A stretch of 64,000 nucleotides of DNA from Sphingobacterium sp. BN32 (GTDB lineage: Bacteria > Bacteroidota > Bacteroidia > Sphingobacteriales > Sphingobacteriaceae), in the NCBI RefSeq assembly GCF_030503615.1, contig NZ_CP129963.1:992001-1056000 (forward strand), read 5' to 3'. The notes beneath the pieces are model-generated. The model saw only the letters and a list, made by a program, of their open reading frames with translations. It was not told the origin of the DNA and did no database searches. Position numbers and translations under genes: made by a program. Shown in pieces: positions 10,001 through 17,281 of the stretch; position 1 is the stretch's first letter, and every line of letters begins with the position of its first letter.

Positions 10001-10210
10001 CTATCCATTAGAGAGGTAACCTTGAGTTACACCTTGCCCGAGTCGATCATTGCTCCACTAAAAATAAGTCAATTAAGATTTAATGTTACCGGCTCTAACC
10101 TCCATTACTTTACCAAGTACAGAGGATTGAATCCGGAAGAGGGGGGGACAGATAACGGACGTTATCCAATTCCGAGAACAATTGTTATTGGTGCTAATTT
10201 GACATTTTAA
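7031..10210 (+). CDS. SusC-like TonB-dependent outer-membrane glycan transporter
   Basis: The 1059-residue protein has a signal peptide ending AFAQ near residue 25. A carboxypeptidase-regulatory-like beta-sandwich follows (about 28-100, GRVTDESGAPLSGVTV), then a TonB box-like DEVVVIGYG near 105-113. The plug domain has PGVRVQSTSGQPGAAPRVIVRGG and YIVDG, and the rest is a long beta-barrel ending in an aromatic residue (ANLTF). With SusD it forms the pedal-bin complex that imports oligosaccharides using TonB energy. The susD gene starts one base after its stop. The ligand is probably the acidic amino sugar or glycan handled by this locus, an inference from neighbouring genes. Confidence 0.95.
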   Translation: MKINEKFYKSTLTFFLFILANFAFAQSPIKGRVTDESGAPLSGVTVTEKGTTNATATDDGGAYTLTVRSNAAILVFNYIGKQLKELPVAGQTTINATLVADDNKVDEVVVIGYGTQSRETLTTSVSKLDKKVLENVPFANVASALQGTLPGVRVQSTSGQPGAAPRVIVRGGTSINNPNGATPLYIVDGILRSDINNINSNDIESLQVLKDAASTAIYGARGANGVVLITTKSGKEGRVQVDYGYDRGFSNLQEKFALLGGRDYIYFQRLGIAARANQDPSQLTKLGLATSGGAGNDLTKNTAFTTQYLSEANKHKLNEGWESMPDPIDPSRTIIFKSTDYQDVLFNTGHTNNHNLSFAGGSEKARFNLGMGYLDNGGIALDTDYKRLSVNLNGEVQAAENVTVFGRLLYSNMRNKAVFGTENNMFGRSLALTPVAKYTFEDGTLAPGIGSSIGNPEYYLERIDSKNSNDNLTISVGAKWDILPGLNFAPQFSLYQVTTDNRFFQQSYYNGVSTFVDSRDASAGFTKLQQHQADGVFSYNKSFLDKHEIEAKLGFSFYQTTNSSIAAAGRKAATDLIPTLNGAAEAVSVGGTETQMRIIGYFTRINYNYLQKYLLSFNLRYDGASNLGNKKWGFFPGISAGWNVHNEPFWADIKNTMSQFKLRASYGVNGNIGALGPYDAQGQYSVGQRYAGSAAIMNNTLANPELTWEESKTLNFGADMGFLNGRLNLMVDVYRRVTDNLLTSMSLPHSTGFASILTNLGSLENKGVELELTARVLPDNSPLRWDISLNSAKVKNKILSLPSNGVEFNRIGGDYVYVPSKGDYAWVGGLQEGGKPGDLYAYHQLGIYATDEEAAKGPKDLIVPLSDKTKFGGDVNWEDIDGNGEIDSRDRVFVGNIYPTWTGGFTNSFAYKNVGLSVRMDYTTGHTIYNYTLATSIGQFQGENGLSTLMLDSWQKQGDVTDIPRAYWADQQARSNIFRGNSYYYEKGDYLSIREVTLSYTLPESIIAPLKISQLRFNVTGSNLHYFTKYRGLNPEEGGTDNGRYPIPRTIVIGANLTF

Positions 10211-10211
10211 A

Positions 10212-11732
10212 ATGAAGACCATGAAAATGAAAGTAAAAAATCTATTAACATATAGTGCCGTGCTATTGATTTCAATGGCATCTTGTACCAAAGACTTAGA
10301 GCTGGATCCCATAAGCCAAATTTCCAACCAATCGTTTTGGAAATCTGAGGGAGATGTGACCGGCGCATTAAATGGCATGTACGTCAGACTTCGCACGCAG
10401 GCAATAGGAAACCTTTTTGCTTGGGGCGAAATGAGGTCCGAAACGATGGATCGAAGTCTGGCCGGTTCAGCAGGACTGCAAGTATTCTATTACAATGAAT
10501 TAGATCGTGCCAATGTTGGATTAGCGGCAGGAAACGGAATGGTAAATTCCACTTGGCAGGGCATGTACACCGTTATTCACGACGCCAATCTATTGTTAAA
10601 ATATGCACCGGATATTACGTATTCATCAGATGCTGTTAAGAACCAAATTCTGGCTGAAGCCCATGCAATGCGCGCATATGCCTACTTTGTATTGACCAAA
10701 ACCTGGGGAGCCTTGCCTATCGTGACGGACCCTACGGAAGGATATAAGCCAGACGTCATTATGAAAGAGCGCTCCTCCAAAGAGGATGTGATGAAGCTTA
10801 TAAAGTCGGATATTGAAACATCATTGAGTTTGTTTCCGACCGCTAATTTCAAAACGGGCAGAAATATGTGGTCTAAACCTGCTGTCCATGCATTAAAAGC
10901 TGACGTTAGCCTTTGGACTGGAAAAACAATGGGAGGCGGGGCTTCAGATTTTCAGGTAGCCTTAACTTCAATCGCCGAAATCGAGAAGGCAGACGTGGCT
11001 CTCTTACCGAACTACGCCTCTATATTTGATTATGATAATAAAGGGAATAAGGAAATCCTGATGGCTGTTCGATTCCAGGACCTTGAAGCTGGAGATAATA
11101 TGTTCGCCAACCTTTATATGTCAGGCGCCTATATGACTTCTGCGGCTGATCAGGCAACCAAAGATAAATTGGGCGTGCTTGGAGGTTTGCCAATTATGTC
11201 AATGAGCAAGCTTGCGAGAGATCAATTTTCTTTGGATGATCAACGTCGCGACGCGACATTTATTGAAGTCAGCATTCCTAAAGCGGGGGGCGGAACGGAA
11301 GTTTTCGCTTCGGTAATTTCGAAATTCAGTGGAACGGTAATCGGTGGAAATAGACGTTTTATCGATGATATCGTTTTATATAGATTTGGCGATGTGCTAC
11401 TGATGAAAGCCGAAGCGCAGAATGCGCTTGGACAGGATCCAACAGAGGCCATAAATAAGGTTCGCAATAGAGCGTATGGCGCGAATTACGCAAAGCATAT
11501 CTATGTACATACGAGTGCGGCCAATGCGGACGAAGCAATTTTGAAGGAACGATTGTTAGAACTTGCAGTTGAAGGGAAACGCTGGTGGGATTTAGTCAGA
11601 TTCAACAAAGCGTTTGACCTTGTGCCATCCTTGCAAAATAAGAAAGGGAAAAATCATTTGTTATTGTTCCCAATTTCCGAAACAACATTAAGCTTGGAGC
11701 CAAAAATACAGCAAAACGAAGGGTATTTGTAA
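10212..11732 (+). CDS. SusD/RagB-family glycan-binding lipoprotein
   Basis: The 506-residue protein has a lipoprotein signal with lipobox ISMASC, so it is anchored in the outer membrane next to SusC. The N-terminal TPR-rich fold is marked by SNQSFWKSEGDV and AEAHAMRAYAYFVLTKTWGALPIVTDPT. The C-terminal part has IDDIVLYRFGDVLLMKAEAQN and LLELAVEGKRWWDLVRFN, all standard SusD blocks. It captures glycan for the SusC pore encoded one base upstream. Length is normal. A strong terminator 26 bases after the stop ends the aldolase-susC-susD unit. Confidence 0.95.
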   Translation: MKTMKMKVKNLLTYSAVLLISMASCTKDLELDPISQISNQSFWKSEGDVTGALNGMYVRLRTQAIGNLFAWGEMRSETMDRSLAGSAGLQVFYYNELDRANVGLAAGNGMVNSTWQGMYTVIHDANLLLKYAPDITYSSDAVKNQILAEAHAMRAYAYFVLTKTWGALPIVTDPTEGYKPDVIMKERSSKEDVMKLIKSDIETSLSLFPTANFKTGRNMWSKPAVHALKADVSLWTGKTMGGGASDFQVALTSIAEIEKADVALLPNYASIFDYDNKGNKEILMAVRFQDLEAGDNMFANLYMSGAYMTSAADQATKDKLGVLGGLPIMSMSKLARDQFSLDDQRRDATFIEVSIPKAGGGTEVFASVISKFSGTVIGGNRRFIDDIVLYRFGDVLLMKAEAQNALGQDPTEAINKVRNRAYGANYAKHIYVHTSAANADEAILKERLLELAVEGKRWWDLVRFNKAFDLVPSLQNKKGKNHLLLFPISETTLSLEPKIQQNEGYL

Positions 11733-11757
11733 AATACACGAGGCTTGTAATGGAAGA

Positions 11758-11787
11758 GGGCTGTCCTTTGGACAGCCCCTTTTATTT
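11758..11787 (+). terminator. Rho-independent terminator after susD
   Basis: A perfect 9-bp stem GGGCTGTCC / GGACAGCCC with a TTT loop is followed by CTTTTATTT. It ends the aldolase-susC-susD transcript. Confidence 0.9.
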
Positions 11788-11847
11788 CTGAACGCATCTA
11801 TTTTTGAGGACCGCTAGACAAACTCAAGGCACTCCTCCTTTCTTTCT

Positions 11848-11970
11848 CCCGAACAGGTACAAGTCTTGCACAACTCAAAACCCTTTCAAACCCAATGTAA
11901 ACCCAATACAAACCCAATGCAAACCCCAATCAAAAGCGCTCGGAAAGGGCTATGATATGGGTTTGATTAG
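11848..11970 (-). repeat. GGGTTTG-type dispersed repeat, copy 1
   Basis: Read on the minus strand, an imperfect hairpin with CAAACCC/GGGTTTG ends is followed by a run of ATTGGGTTTG units at a spacing of about 11 bases. The same layout occurs at 30013-30120 and 52269-52342. This copy fills the convergent gap between susD and the repressor gene. An open frame across it (11804-12007) is a product of the repeat and not a gene. Confidence 0.75.
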
Positions 11971-12033
11971 AATAAGGAATGTGAATCTCTGCTTCGAGAC
12001 TTCGTGAGGGGCAGCGCTATTGTTTGAGCGGTA

Positions 12034-12723
12034 CTATTTTATCTGTTCGAAATACTGAATCAGGTGCTTATACATCGCTTGTCTAAACTCTTCAACAGTA
12101 CCCGTTTTTAAGATCCGGATTAACACTTTATGTGAAACATAATCCTCGGTTTGTTCCTGGCTACGAATGTGCAGCGTGTTTTTCATGTAGTCAAATACCG
12201 GCATTAAAATGCGTTGGAAACGTTCAATTGTATGATTTCCAGATATTTTATATAAGGTGCTGTGGAACTCGATATCTAATTTTAATATTTCATTGATCGT
12301 CTTGGCGCCCGCTTCTTTTTCCACGATTTCTTCCAGTTTCTTGATGCTCTCATCCGTCTTTCGGACATAGAGAATGTCGACAATCCCCATTTCAATAACT
12401 AAGCGTAGTTCGAAAAAATCTTGCATCGTGTCCTGATTTAACAGACGCGGATTCATCACAACGTTCATGTTCTGCAAAACGTCTGGCTCGGTCATCACCA
12501 TGCCTCTATTTTTTTTCGATTCAATGATTCCTAAGGTTTTGAAACGTGTCAAGGCTTCGCGCATCGCCGTCCGGCTTACGCCCATTGCTTCTGCTAATTC
12601 TATTTCTTTGGGAATTGAATCTCCAGGTAAGAAGTTTTCATTTCGAAAATAATCGTGCAAGTTCATTTCAATTCGATCTACTTGCGTCATGTTTTCAATT
12701 GGTTTTATTCCCTGTAATTTCAT
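12034..12723 (-). CDS. FadR-subfamily GntR transcriptional regulator
   Basis: The protein has 229 residues. The N-terminal winged helix-turn-helix (about 15-85) includes FLPGDSIPKEIELAEAMGVS, RTAMREALTRFKTLGIIESKKNRG and related GntR blocks. The C-terminal all-helical FCD domain contains ELRLVIEMGIVDIL and the metal/ligand motif D-x3-H in LDIEFH, followed by SGNHTIERF. FCD regulators sense small carboxylic acids or sugar acids. It is divergent to the sialidase-led operon, and perfect palindromes lie before its own gene, that operon and the aldolase operon. It is therefore the likely autoregulated master repressor of the locus. The inducer is unknown. Confidence 0.92.
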   Translation of the reverse strand: MKLQGIKPIENMTQVDRIEMNLHDYFRNENFLPGDSIPKEIELAEAMGVSRTAMREALTRFKTLGIIESKKNRGMVMTEPDVLQNMNVVMNPRLLNQDTMQDFFELRLVIEMGIVDILYVRKTDESIKKLEEIVEKEAGAKTINEILKLDIEFHSTLYKISGNHTIERFQRILMPVFDYMKNTLHIRSQEQTEDYVSHKVLIRILKTGTVEEFRQAMYKHLIQYFEQIK

Positions 12724-12755
12724 GTTTGACTGATATTAATTTATTGGGTTCAAAT

Positions 12756-12770
12756 ATAAGTAATACTTAT
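12756..12770. promoter_or_regulatory. Operator palindrome before the GntR gene (autoregulation site)
   Basis: ATAAGTA-A-TACTTAT is a perfect 7-1-7 palindrome ending 32 bases before the regulator start. It keeps the GTAnTAC core of the other two sites and differs only at one symmetric position. Autoregulation is inferred from position. Confidence 0.75.
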
Positions 12771-12873
12771 TTTAATGCGGATGTTTTTTTATAGATATCA
12801 AGTTACAATATTTAAAGGAATTTTTTAACAAAAGACTTGCTATATAATAAAATATTACCTAGTTTAGATGTAT

Positions 12874-12888
12874 ATATGTAGTACATAT
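12874..12888. promoter_or_regulatory. Operator palindrome before the sialidase-led operon
   Basis: ATATGTA-G-TACATAT is a perfect 7-1-7 palindrome 23 bases before the start at 12912. Arms and the trailing TAAC are the same as in the site at 6019-6033. Only the central base differs. Confidence 0.8.
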
Positions 12889-12911
12889 TAACAATAACCA
12901 AATAGATCATT

Positions 12912-14039
12912 ATGAAAAAACATTTCTTCGCCATTTGCTTGGCCGTATGCTCCTTGAGTTTTATCGATGCTCCCCATGCACAAGCGCAGCAGGTTCCTCA
13001 TTTAAAGAACAATGTGGTGCTTAAGTTATCTCCAAGTTCATCAAATCCTCGCAATAGCGAAGGCTCGTTTGTAACCTTGAAAGATGGAAGCATTTTATTT
13101 ATTTATTCTCATTACACTTCGGGAAGTGGAGGAGATCATGATCCCGCTCATTTAGCGAGTAGAATTTCTAAAGATGGCGGAAAAACATGGACATCTTCTG
13201 ATCAGCGTGTATTGGATAATGAAGGCGGGATGAACGTCATGTCTGTTTCGTTATTGCGCTTAAAGAATGGCGAAATTGCGCTGTTCTACTTAAGAAAAAA
13301 CTCAACCGACGATTGTATTCCTTACGTTCGCTTTTCAAAAGATGAGGCAAAGACTTGGTCAGAGCCAATTGCTTGTATTCAAGATAAAAAAGGATATTTC
13401 GTGTTAAATAACGATCGTGTTATCCAATTGAAGAATGGTCGTTTATTGATGGCTGTTGCTTGGCACAAGAATCTGAATTCTGAGATGTCTGGAAATGGCA
13501 ATCTATTTAGTTACTACTCGGATGACAATGGTCGGACCTGGAAGTCAGGTTCGGAGGCCTTAGGACCAAAAGGAATTATTACGCAAGAACCGGGTGTTGT
13601 GGAATTAAAAAATGGCGATATCATGATGTTCATTCGTGCTACCGGGGGTAAACAACTGGTTTCCTATTCGAAAGATAAGGGGCAAACTTGGTCTGCTGCG
13701 GTTCCATATAATCTAAATTCACCATTATCGCCAGCCAGTATCGAAAGGATTCCGAGCACTGGAGATTTATTTGCTATCTGGAACAATAACGACGGCTCCA
13801 ATCCGGCAACAAAAGGAGAACGCACGCCTTTGACCATTGCTATTTCTAAAGACGATGGTAAAACTTGGCAGAAGGTGAAGAACATTGAAATTGATCCGGA
13901 TGGTTGGTATTGTTATATGGGTATACACTTCGATAAACAGAATGTGCTGCTTTCCTATTGTGCCGGCAGCCAGCAAGCGCGCTCACACTTGAATGTGACG
14001 GATATTGCGCTGCTTAGTTTAAAGGATATTTATAAATAA
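12912..14039 (+). CDS. Secreted sialidase-like BNR/Asp-box beta-propeller protein
   Basis: The product has 375 residues with a signal peptide of about 26 (ending AQAQ). Five Asp boxes of the form S-x-D-x-G-x-T-W lie at about residues 86-93, 142-149, 203-210, 253-260 and 312-319, which fits a six-bladed sialidase fold. Arg47 in SSNPRNSEG and Arg243 in FIRAT are candidates for the carboxylate-binding arginines. There is no classic FRIP motif, so it belongs to the BNR_2/neuraminidase-like side of the family and may not be a true GH33 sialidase. It opens a long operon under a GntR operator. It would act in the periplasm or at the surface to release the sugar that the downstream enzymes process. 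Confidence 0.82.
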   Translation: MKKHFFAICLAVCSLSFIDAPHAQAQQVPHLKNNVVLKLSPSSSNPRNSEGSFVTLKDGSILFIYSHYTSGSGGDHDPAHLASRISKDGGKTWTSSDQRVLDNEGGMNVMSVSLLRLKNGEIALFYLRKNSTDDCIPYVRFSKDEAKTWSEPIACIQDKKGYFVLNNDRVIQLKNGRLLMAVAWHKNLNSEMSGNGNLFSYYSDDNGRTWKSGSEALGPKGIITQEPGVVELKNGDIMMFIRATGGKQLVSYSKDKGQTWSAAVPYNLNSPLSPASIERIPSTGDLFAIWNNNDGSNPATKGERTPLTIAISKDDGKTWQKVKNIEIDPDGWYCYMGIHFDKQNVLLSYCAGSQQARSHLNVTDIALLSLKDIYK

Positions 14040-14077
14040 TAGATCGAGATTTCCTTTAGCATATATTTTAAAAAGAG

Positions 14078-14980
14078 ATGGCAGATACAGCAGGGATTTG
14101 GGAAATAAGATCTGCAGAAGCAGGACCGCGGGTTCTAGTTTTGGCAGGTGTACATGGAGATGAATACGAGCCAATGATTGCAGCTTCTCAGCTAAAAAGT
14201 CAAATTGGTTCTGATTTAAATAGAGGTAGTTTAACCATAATTCCGATCGTCAACAAGAGCGCCTTTTCCATTGGCGCTCGTTGTGGCGAGGATGGATTAG
14301 ATCTGGCAAGGAATTGCCCAGGGGATCCGGAGAGTTCGATTACTCTTCAACATGCAGCAAGCGTAGCCGAGCATATTAAGAATGCTGATTATTTGATTGA
14401 TATGCATACAGGCGGTCAACTGTTCGATCTGTATCCCTTAGCGGGCTATATGTTGCATGAGAATGAGACCGTGTTGGAAAAACAACGCCAAATGGCGAGA
14501 GCTTTTGGTCTCCCCTTAATCTGGGGGACTGATCCTTTGCCCGAGGGAAGAACACTTTCTATTGCTCGCGATCATCATATTCCAGCTATATATGTTGAAT
14601 TCGGAGGACCTGGTCCTATTAGGAACGAAGTAGTCAGCGCCTATATCCAAGGCTGTCTGAATATTCTTTCCGACTTAAGGATGTTGGATCGAGAAACTAC
14701 ACACGACAGCGAAGCAAAATATTTTGTTGAAGATAACACAGTGGGAGCGGGCTATTTGCAAGGAAAAATGGCATCGCCATTAGATGGCATTTTTGAGGCT
14801 AGTGTGTCTGTTGGTGAGCATATAAAAAATGGTGATCGCTGGGGTATTGTTTATGATGCGGAGACTTTAACCGCTCAGGACATATTTGCTGATACGGATG
14901 GATTAGTATTGTTTGTCAGAGCCATCCCTAGGGTTAAGCAAGGCGATTCTCTAGGCGGGGTATTAAAGATTAATAATTAG
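14078..14980 (+). CDS. Succinylglutamate desuccinylase/aspartoacylase-family zinc deacylase
   Basis: This 300-residue protein has the AstE/AspA zinc site: H26-G-D-E29 in VHGDEYEP and His110 in LIDMHTGG. Glu174 in YVEFGG is the expected catalytic acid, and a C-terminal beta domain follows. Family members hydrolyse amide bonds of N-acyl amino acids. Some, such as DoeB/EutE, deacetylate diamino acids in ectoine breakdown. No signal peptide is seen, so it acts in the cytoplasm. An AAAGAG site precedes the start. It is 38 bases after the sialidase-like gene and 2 bases before an SDR gene. Here it may remove the N-acyl group of an imported amino sugar acid, which is inference. Confidence 0.85.
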   Translation: MADTAGIWEIRSAEAGPRVLVLAGVHGDEYEPMIAASQLKSQIGSDLNRGSLTIIPIVNKSAFSIGARCGEDGLDLARNCPGDPESSITLQHAASVAEHIKNADYLIDMHTGGQLFDLYPLAGYMLHENETVLEKQRQMARAFGLPLIWGTDPLPEGRTLSIARDHHIPAIYVEFGGPGPIRNEVVSAYIQGCLNILSDLRMLDRETTHDSEAKYFVEDNTVGAGYLQGKMASPLDGIFEASVSVGEHIKNGDRWGIVYDAETLTAQDIFADTDGLVLFVRAIPRVKQGDSLGGVLKINN

Positions 14981-14982
14981 TT

Positions 14983-15792
14983 ATGGAAAAAAGGGTAGTC
15001 ATCATAACAGGGGCAGCCGGAGGAATTGGGCGAGCTTTGGTGCAGCGTTTTTTAGAAGAGGGCTATGCTTTAGCGTTAGTCGATCGATCGAAAGACGAAA
15101 TCCTTCAGTCTAACCCATGTCTGGAAAGCGACGCTGCTTCATACCTCATTTTGGACGGAGACTTATCCGACGATAATTTCTTAAGATTCATCGTAGCAAC
15201 CGTCTTCGACAAATGGGGGAAGATAGACGTGCTGGTTAATAATGCGATATGGCGGAAGGCAGAAAGTCTTGCTGAAAGTAGCTTGGAAGACTGGAATAGA
15301 ACAATGGCGGTTGGCATAACAGCGCCAGCATTTCTCTCCAAGTATGTTGCCGAAGCGCTTCTACCTAAAAGACTAGCCTGCTGTATTATCAACCTGTCCA
15401 GCGTAATGTCTTCGTTCGTTTCGGGTTATGCTTCCGCTTATACGGTGTGCAAGGGGGCGATCGAAAGCTTGACTTACGAACTAGCCACCTTGTATGGGCC
15501 ACGCGGTTTTCGCGCCGTAGCGGTACGCCCAGGTGCCGTAGCGACAGCCTTGTCTTCAGACTACGAGGGGCCTCAAGGCGAAAATATCAGCGATACTATC
15601 CAACGCGAGGTAGAAAATAGAACTGCATTATCTAGATCAGCGCAGGCCTCTGAAATAGCGGAAGCTATTATTTGGTTAAGTTCCGATAAAGCAAGCTTCA
15701 TCACAGGGACTTGTTTAACAATCGATGGCGGTTTAGAGCATAATTTCAATCCCTACCATATCAAAAAACTATTAAAGCCAAATCAGTTTTGA
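14983..15792 (+). CDS. SDR-family oxidoreductase
   Basis: The protein is a classical 269-residue short-chain dehydrogenase. The Rossmann motif TGAAGGIG is at 9-16, VNNA is near 85-88, the catalytic Ser140 lies in LSSVMSS, and Y153-x3-K157 is in SAYTVCKG. The C-terminal ITGTCLTIDGG block is present. It uses NAD(P)H to oxidise or reduce a hydroxyl or keto group in the cytoplasm. Its stop overlaps the next start by four bases, so it is tightly coupled to the PLP enzyme. An alcohol-to-ketone step beside an amine elimination is plausible. The substrate cannot be told. Confidence 0.88.
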   Translation: MEKRVVIITGAAGGIGRALVQRFLEEGYALALVDRSKDEILQSNPCLESDAASYLILDGDLSDDNFLRFIVATVFDKWGKIDVLVNNAIWRKAESLAESSLEDWNRTMAVGITAPAFLSKYVAEALLPKRLACCIINLSSVMSSFVSGYASAYTVCKGAIESLTYELATLYGPRGFRAVAVRPGAVATALSSDYEGPQGENISDTIQREVENRTALSRSAQASEIAEAIIWLSSDKASFITGTCLTIDGGLEHNFNPYHIKKLLKPNQF

Positions 15793-16895
15793 AGAGTATC
15801 TGGAAATACAAAGAATTAATACCGCAGGTAAATGAGGATTGCCATGTGAACTTGGGTGAAGGCAATACGCCTTTATTGAAGTCGAAGCGAATCGGTAAAC
15901 TATTAGGATTAGAAAACCTGTATTTTAAACTAGAGAATCTAAATCCTAGTGGATCCTACAAAGACCGCTTTGCAGCAATGGCAATTGCCTATGCAAAGGA
16001 AAATGGAAAGAAAGCAATATTAGCAACTTCGAGTGGAAATACGGGTGCTGCGCTTGCCGCTTATAGTGCTGCCGCAGGACTGAAATGCATCATTTGCCTT
16101 GTCGATGGTGCGCCCTTTGGAAAAGTTCAACAAATGGGTGTTTATGGTGCAGAGCTGCTGATGATTGAGGATTTCGGTATAAACGATCAATGTACCGTCG
16201 ATGTAATGGACACGTTAAATGAGCTCGCTTTGAAGCATGATAGCTCATTGGAAATAAGCGCTTATAAGTTTTCTCCGATCGGGATGGAAGGTGTACAGAC
16301 GATTGCATTTGAGATCGCAGAGGAACTGCAGCAGGTAGATCGAGTTTTTGTACCGTCAGGTGGCGGCGGATTGTTTCTTTCTATTGTCCGTGGTTTTTCG
16401 AAATGGAAGGCGTCAAGGAATGCGCAAGTGAGTCCAACGCTCTTTTGTGTACAACCTCAAGGCAATGATACCATCGCCTCTGTGCTTAGCGGAGACAGAG
16501 CGACCCCGACAGCATTAGCAAATAGTGCTACGAAGATTAGTGGTTTGCAGGTGTCGTCATTGCTTGACGTCGCTGCCATTGTAGAAGCGGGCAAAACGTC
16601 TGAATTGCAAGGGACATTGGTCGAAGATGCGGATGTTTTTGAATGTCAACAGCTGTTAGCACAACTTGAGGGGATCTATTGCGAGCCGGCAGGAGCTGTC
16701 GCATTGGCTGGATTGAAAGAGGCACTACGAGCTGGAAAAGTTAAATCAGCGGATCATATTGTCTGTATCGTCACGGGAAATGGATTTAAAGATCAGCAGG
16801 CGCTCTCAAAAATATACACGGAAAACGACTGCCTATATGTCAATCAGTCGATGAATACAAAAGAAGAAATCATTAAAAAGATAGAAAAAGAATAA
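15789..16895 (+). CDS. Threonine synthase/threonine dehydratase-like PLP enzyme
   Basis: This is a fold-type II PLP enzyme of 368 residues. The family opening EGNTPLL is at 24-30, the PLP lysine Lys58 lies in NPSGSYKDR, and the substrate-loop motif SSGNTG is at 81-86. A glycine-rich phosphate-binding PSGGGG is near 190-195. The start is TTG at 15789, overlapping the previous stop by four bases. Threonine synthases act on O-phosphohomoserine, and close relatives perform beta-elimination on hydroxy amino acids. A biosynthetic role is unlikely inside a catabolic operon. With RidA next door, an ammonia-lyase that yields a reactive enamine is the best guess. Confidence 0.82.
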   Translation: MKSIWKYKELIPQVNEDCHVNLGEGNTPLLKSKRIGKLLGLENLYFKLENLNPSGSYKDRFAAMAIAYAKENGKKAILATSSGNTGAALAAYSAAAGLKCIICLVDGAPFGKVQQMGVYGAELLMIEDFGINDQCTVDVMDTLNELALKHDSSLEISAYKFSPIGMEGVQTIAFEIAEELQQVDRVFVPSGGGGLFLSIVRGFSKWKASRNAQVSPTLFCVQPQGNDTIASVLSGDRATPTALANSATKISGLQVSSLLDVAAIVEAGKTSELQGTLVEDADVFECQQLLAQLEGIYCEPAGAVALAGLKEALRAGKVKSADHIVCIVTGNGFKDQQALSKIYTENDCLYVNQSMNTKEEIIKKIEKE

Positions 16896-16898
16896 GTC

Positions 16899-17276
16899 AT
16901 GGAAAAGGAATTTGTTTTTGGAGAGGGCGTACCACAGAGTCATTTGCCGTTTTCTCCGGGGGTTAAGTGCGGTCAGTTTTTGTTTATTTCTGGACAAGCG
17001 TCCGTTGATATGGAAGGGAAGATAGTAAATGACACTTTTGAAAATGAGTGTAGACGTTCATTTGATAATTTAAAACGTATTGTCGAAGCTGCAGGACTAA
17101 CGATGGCAGACATCGTTCAGGTTCGTAACTATGTGGCGGATGAAAAGGACTTGTTGAAGTTCAACGAAATCTATAGAGAGTATTTTTCTGCCCCATTTCC
17201 TGCAAGAACAACGTTAATAGGTTGTTTAGGAACAATTTTAAAGTTTGAAGTAGATGCAACTGCTTTCATAAAATAG
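16899..17276 (+). CDS. RidA/YjgF/YER057c/UK114-family protein
   Basis: This 125-residue protein has the family length and motifs: PFSPGVKCGQFLFISGQ near 18-33, Arg103 in FPARTT and Glu117 in FEVDATAF, both expected active-site residues. RidA proteins speed hydrolysis of the 2-aminoacrylate-type enamines and imines released by PLP enzymes. It lies 3 bases after such an enzyme and 5 bases before an M81 peptidase, so it probably detoxifies or completes that elimination. Some subfamilies instead act as dedicated deaminases in catabolic pathways, which would also fit. Confidence 0.9.
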   Translation: MEKEFVFGEGVPQSHLPFSPGVKCGQFLFISGQASVDMEGKIVNDTFENECRRSFDNLKRIVEAAGLTMADIVQVRNYVADEKDLLKFNEIYREYFSAPFPARTTLIGCLGTILKFEVDATAFIK

Positions 17277-17281
17277 ACTTT

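Noticed and set aside
11804..12007. 67-codon plus-strand frame
   Set aside because: It runs through the GGGTTTG-type repeat and its sequence follows the repeat units.
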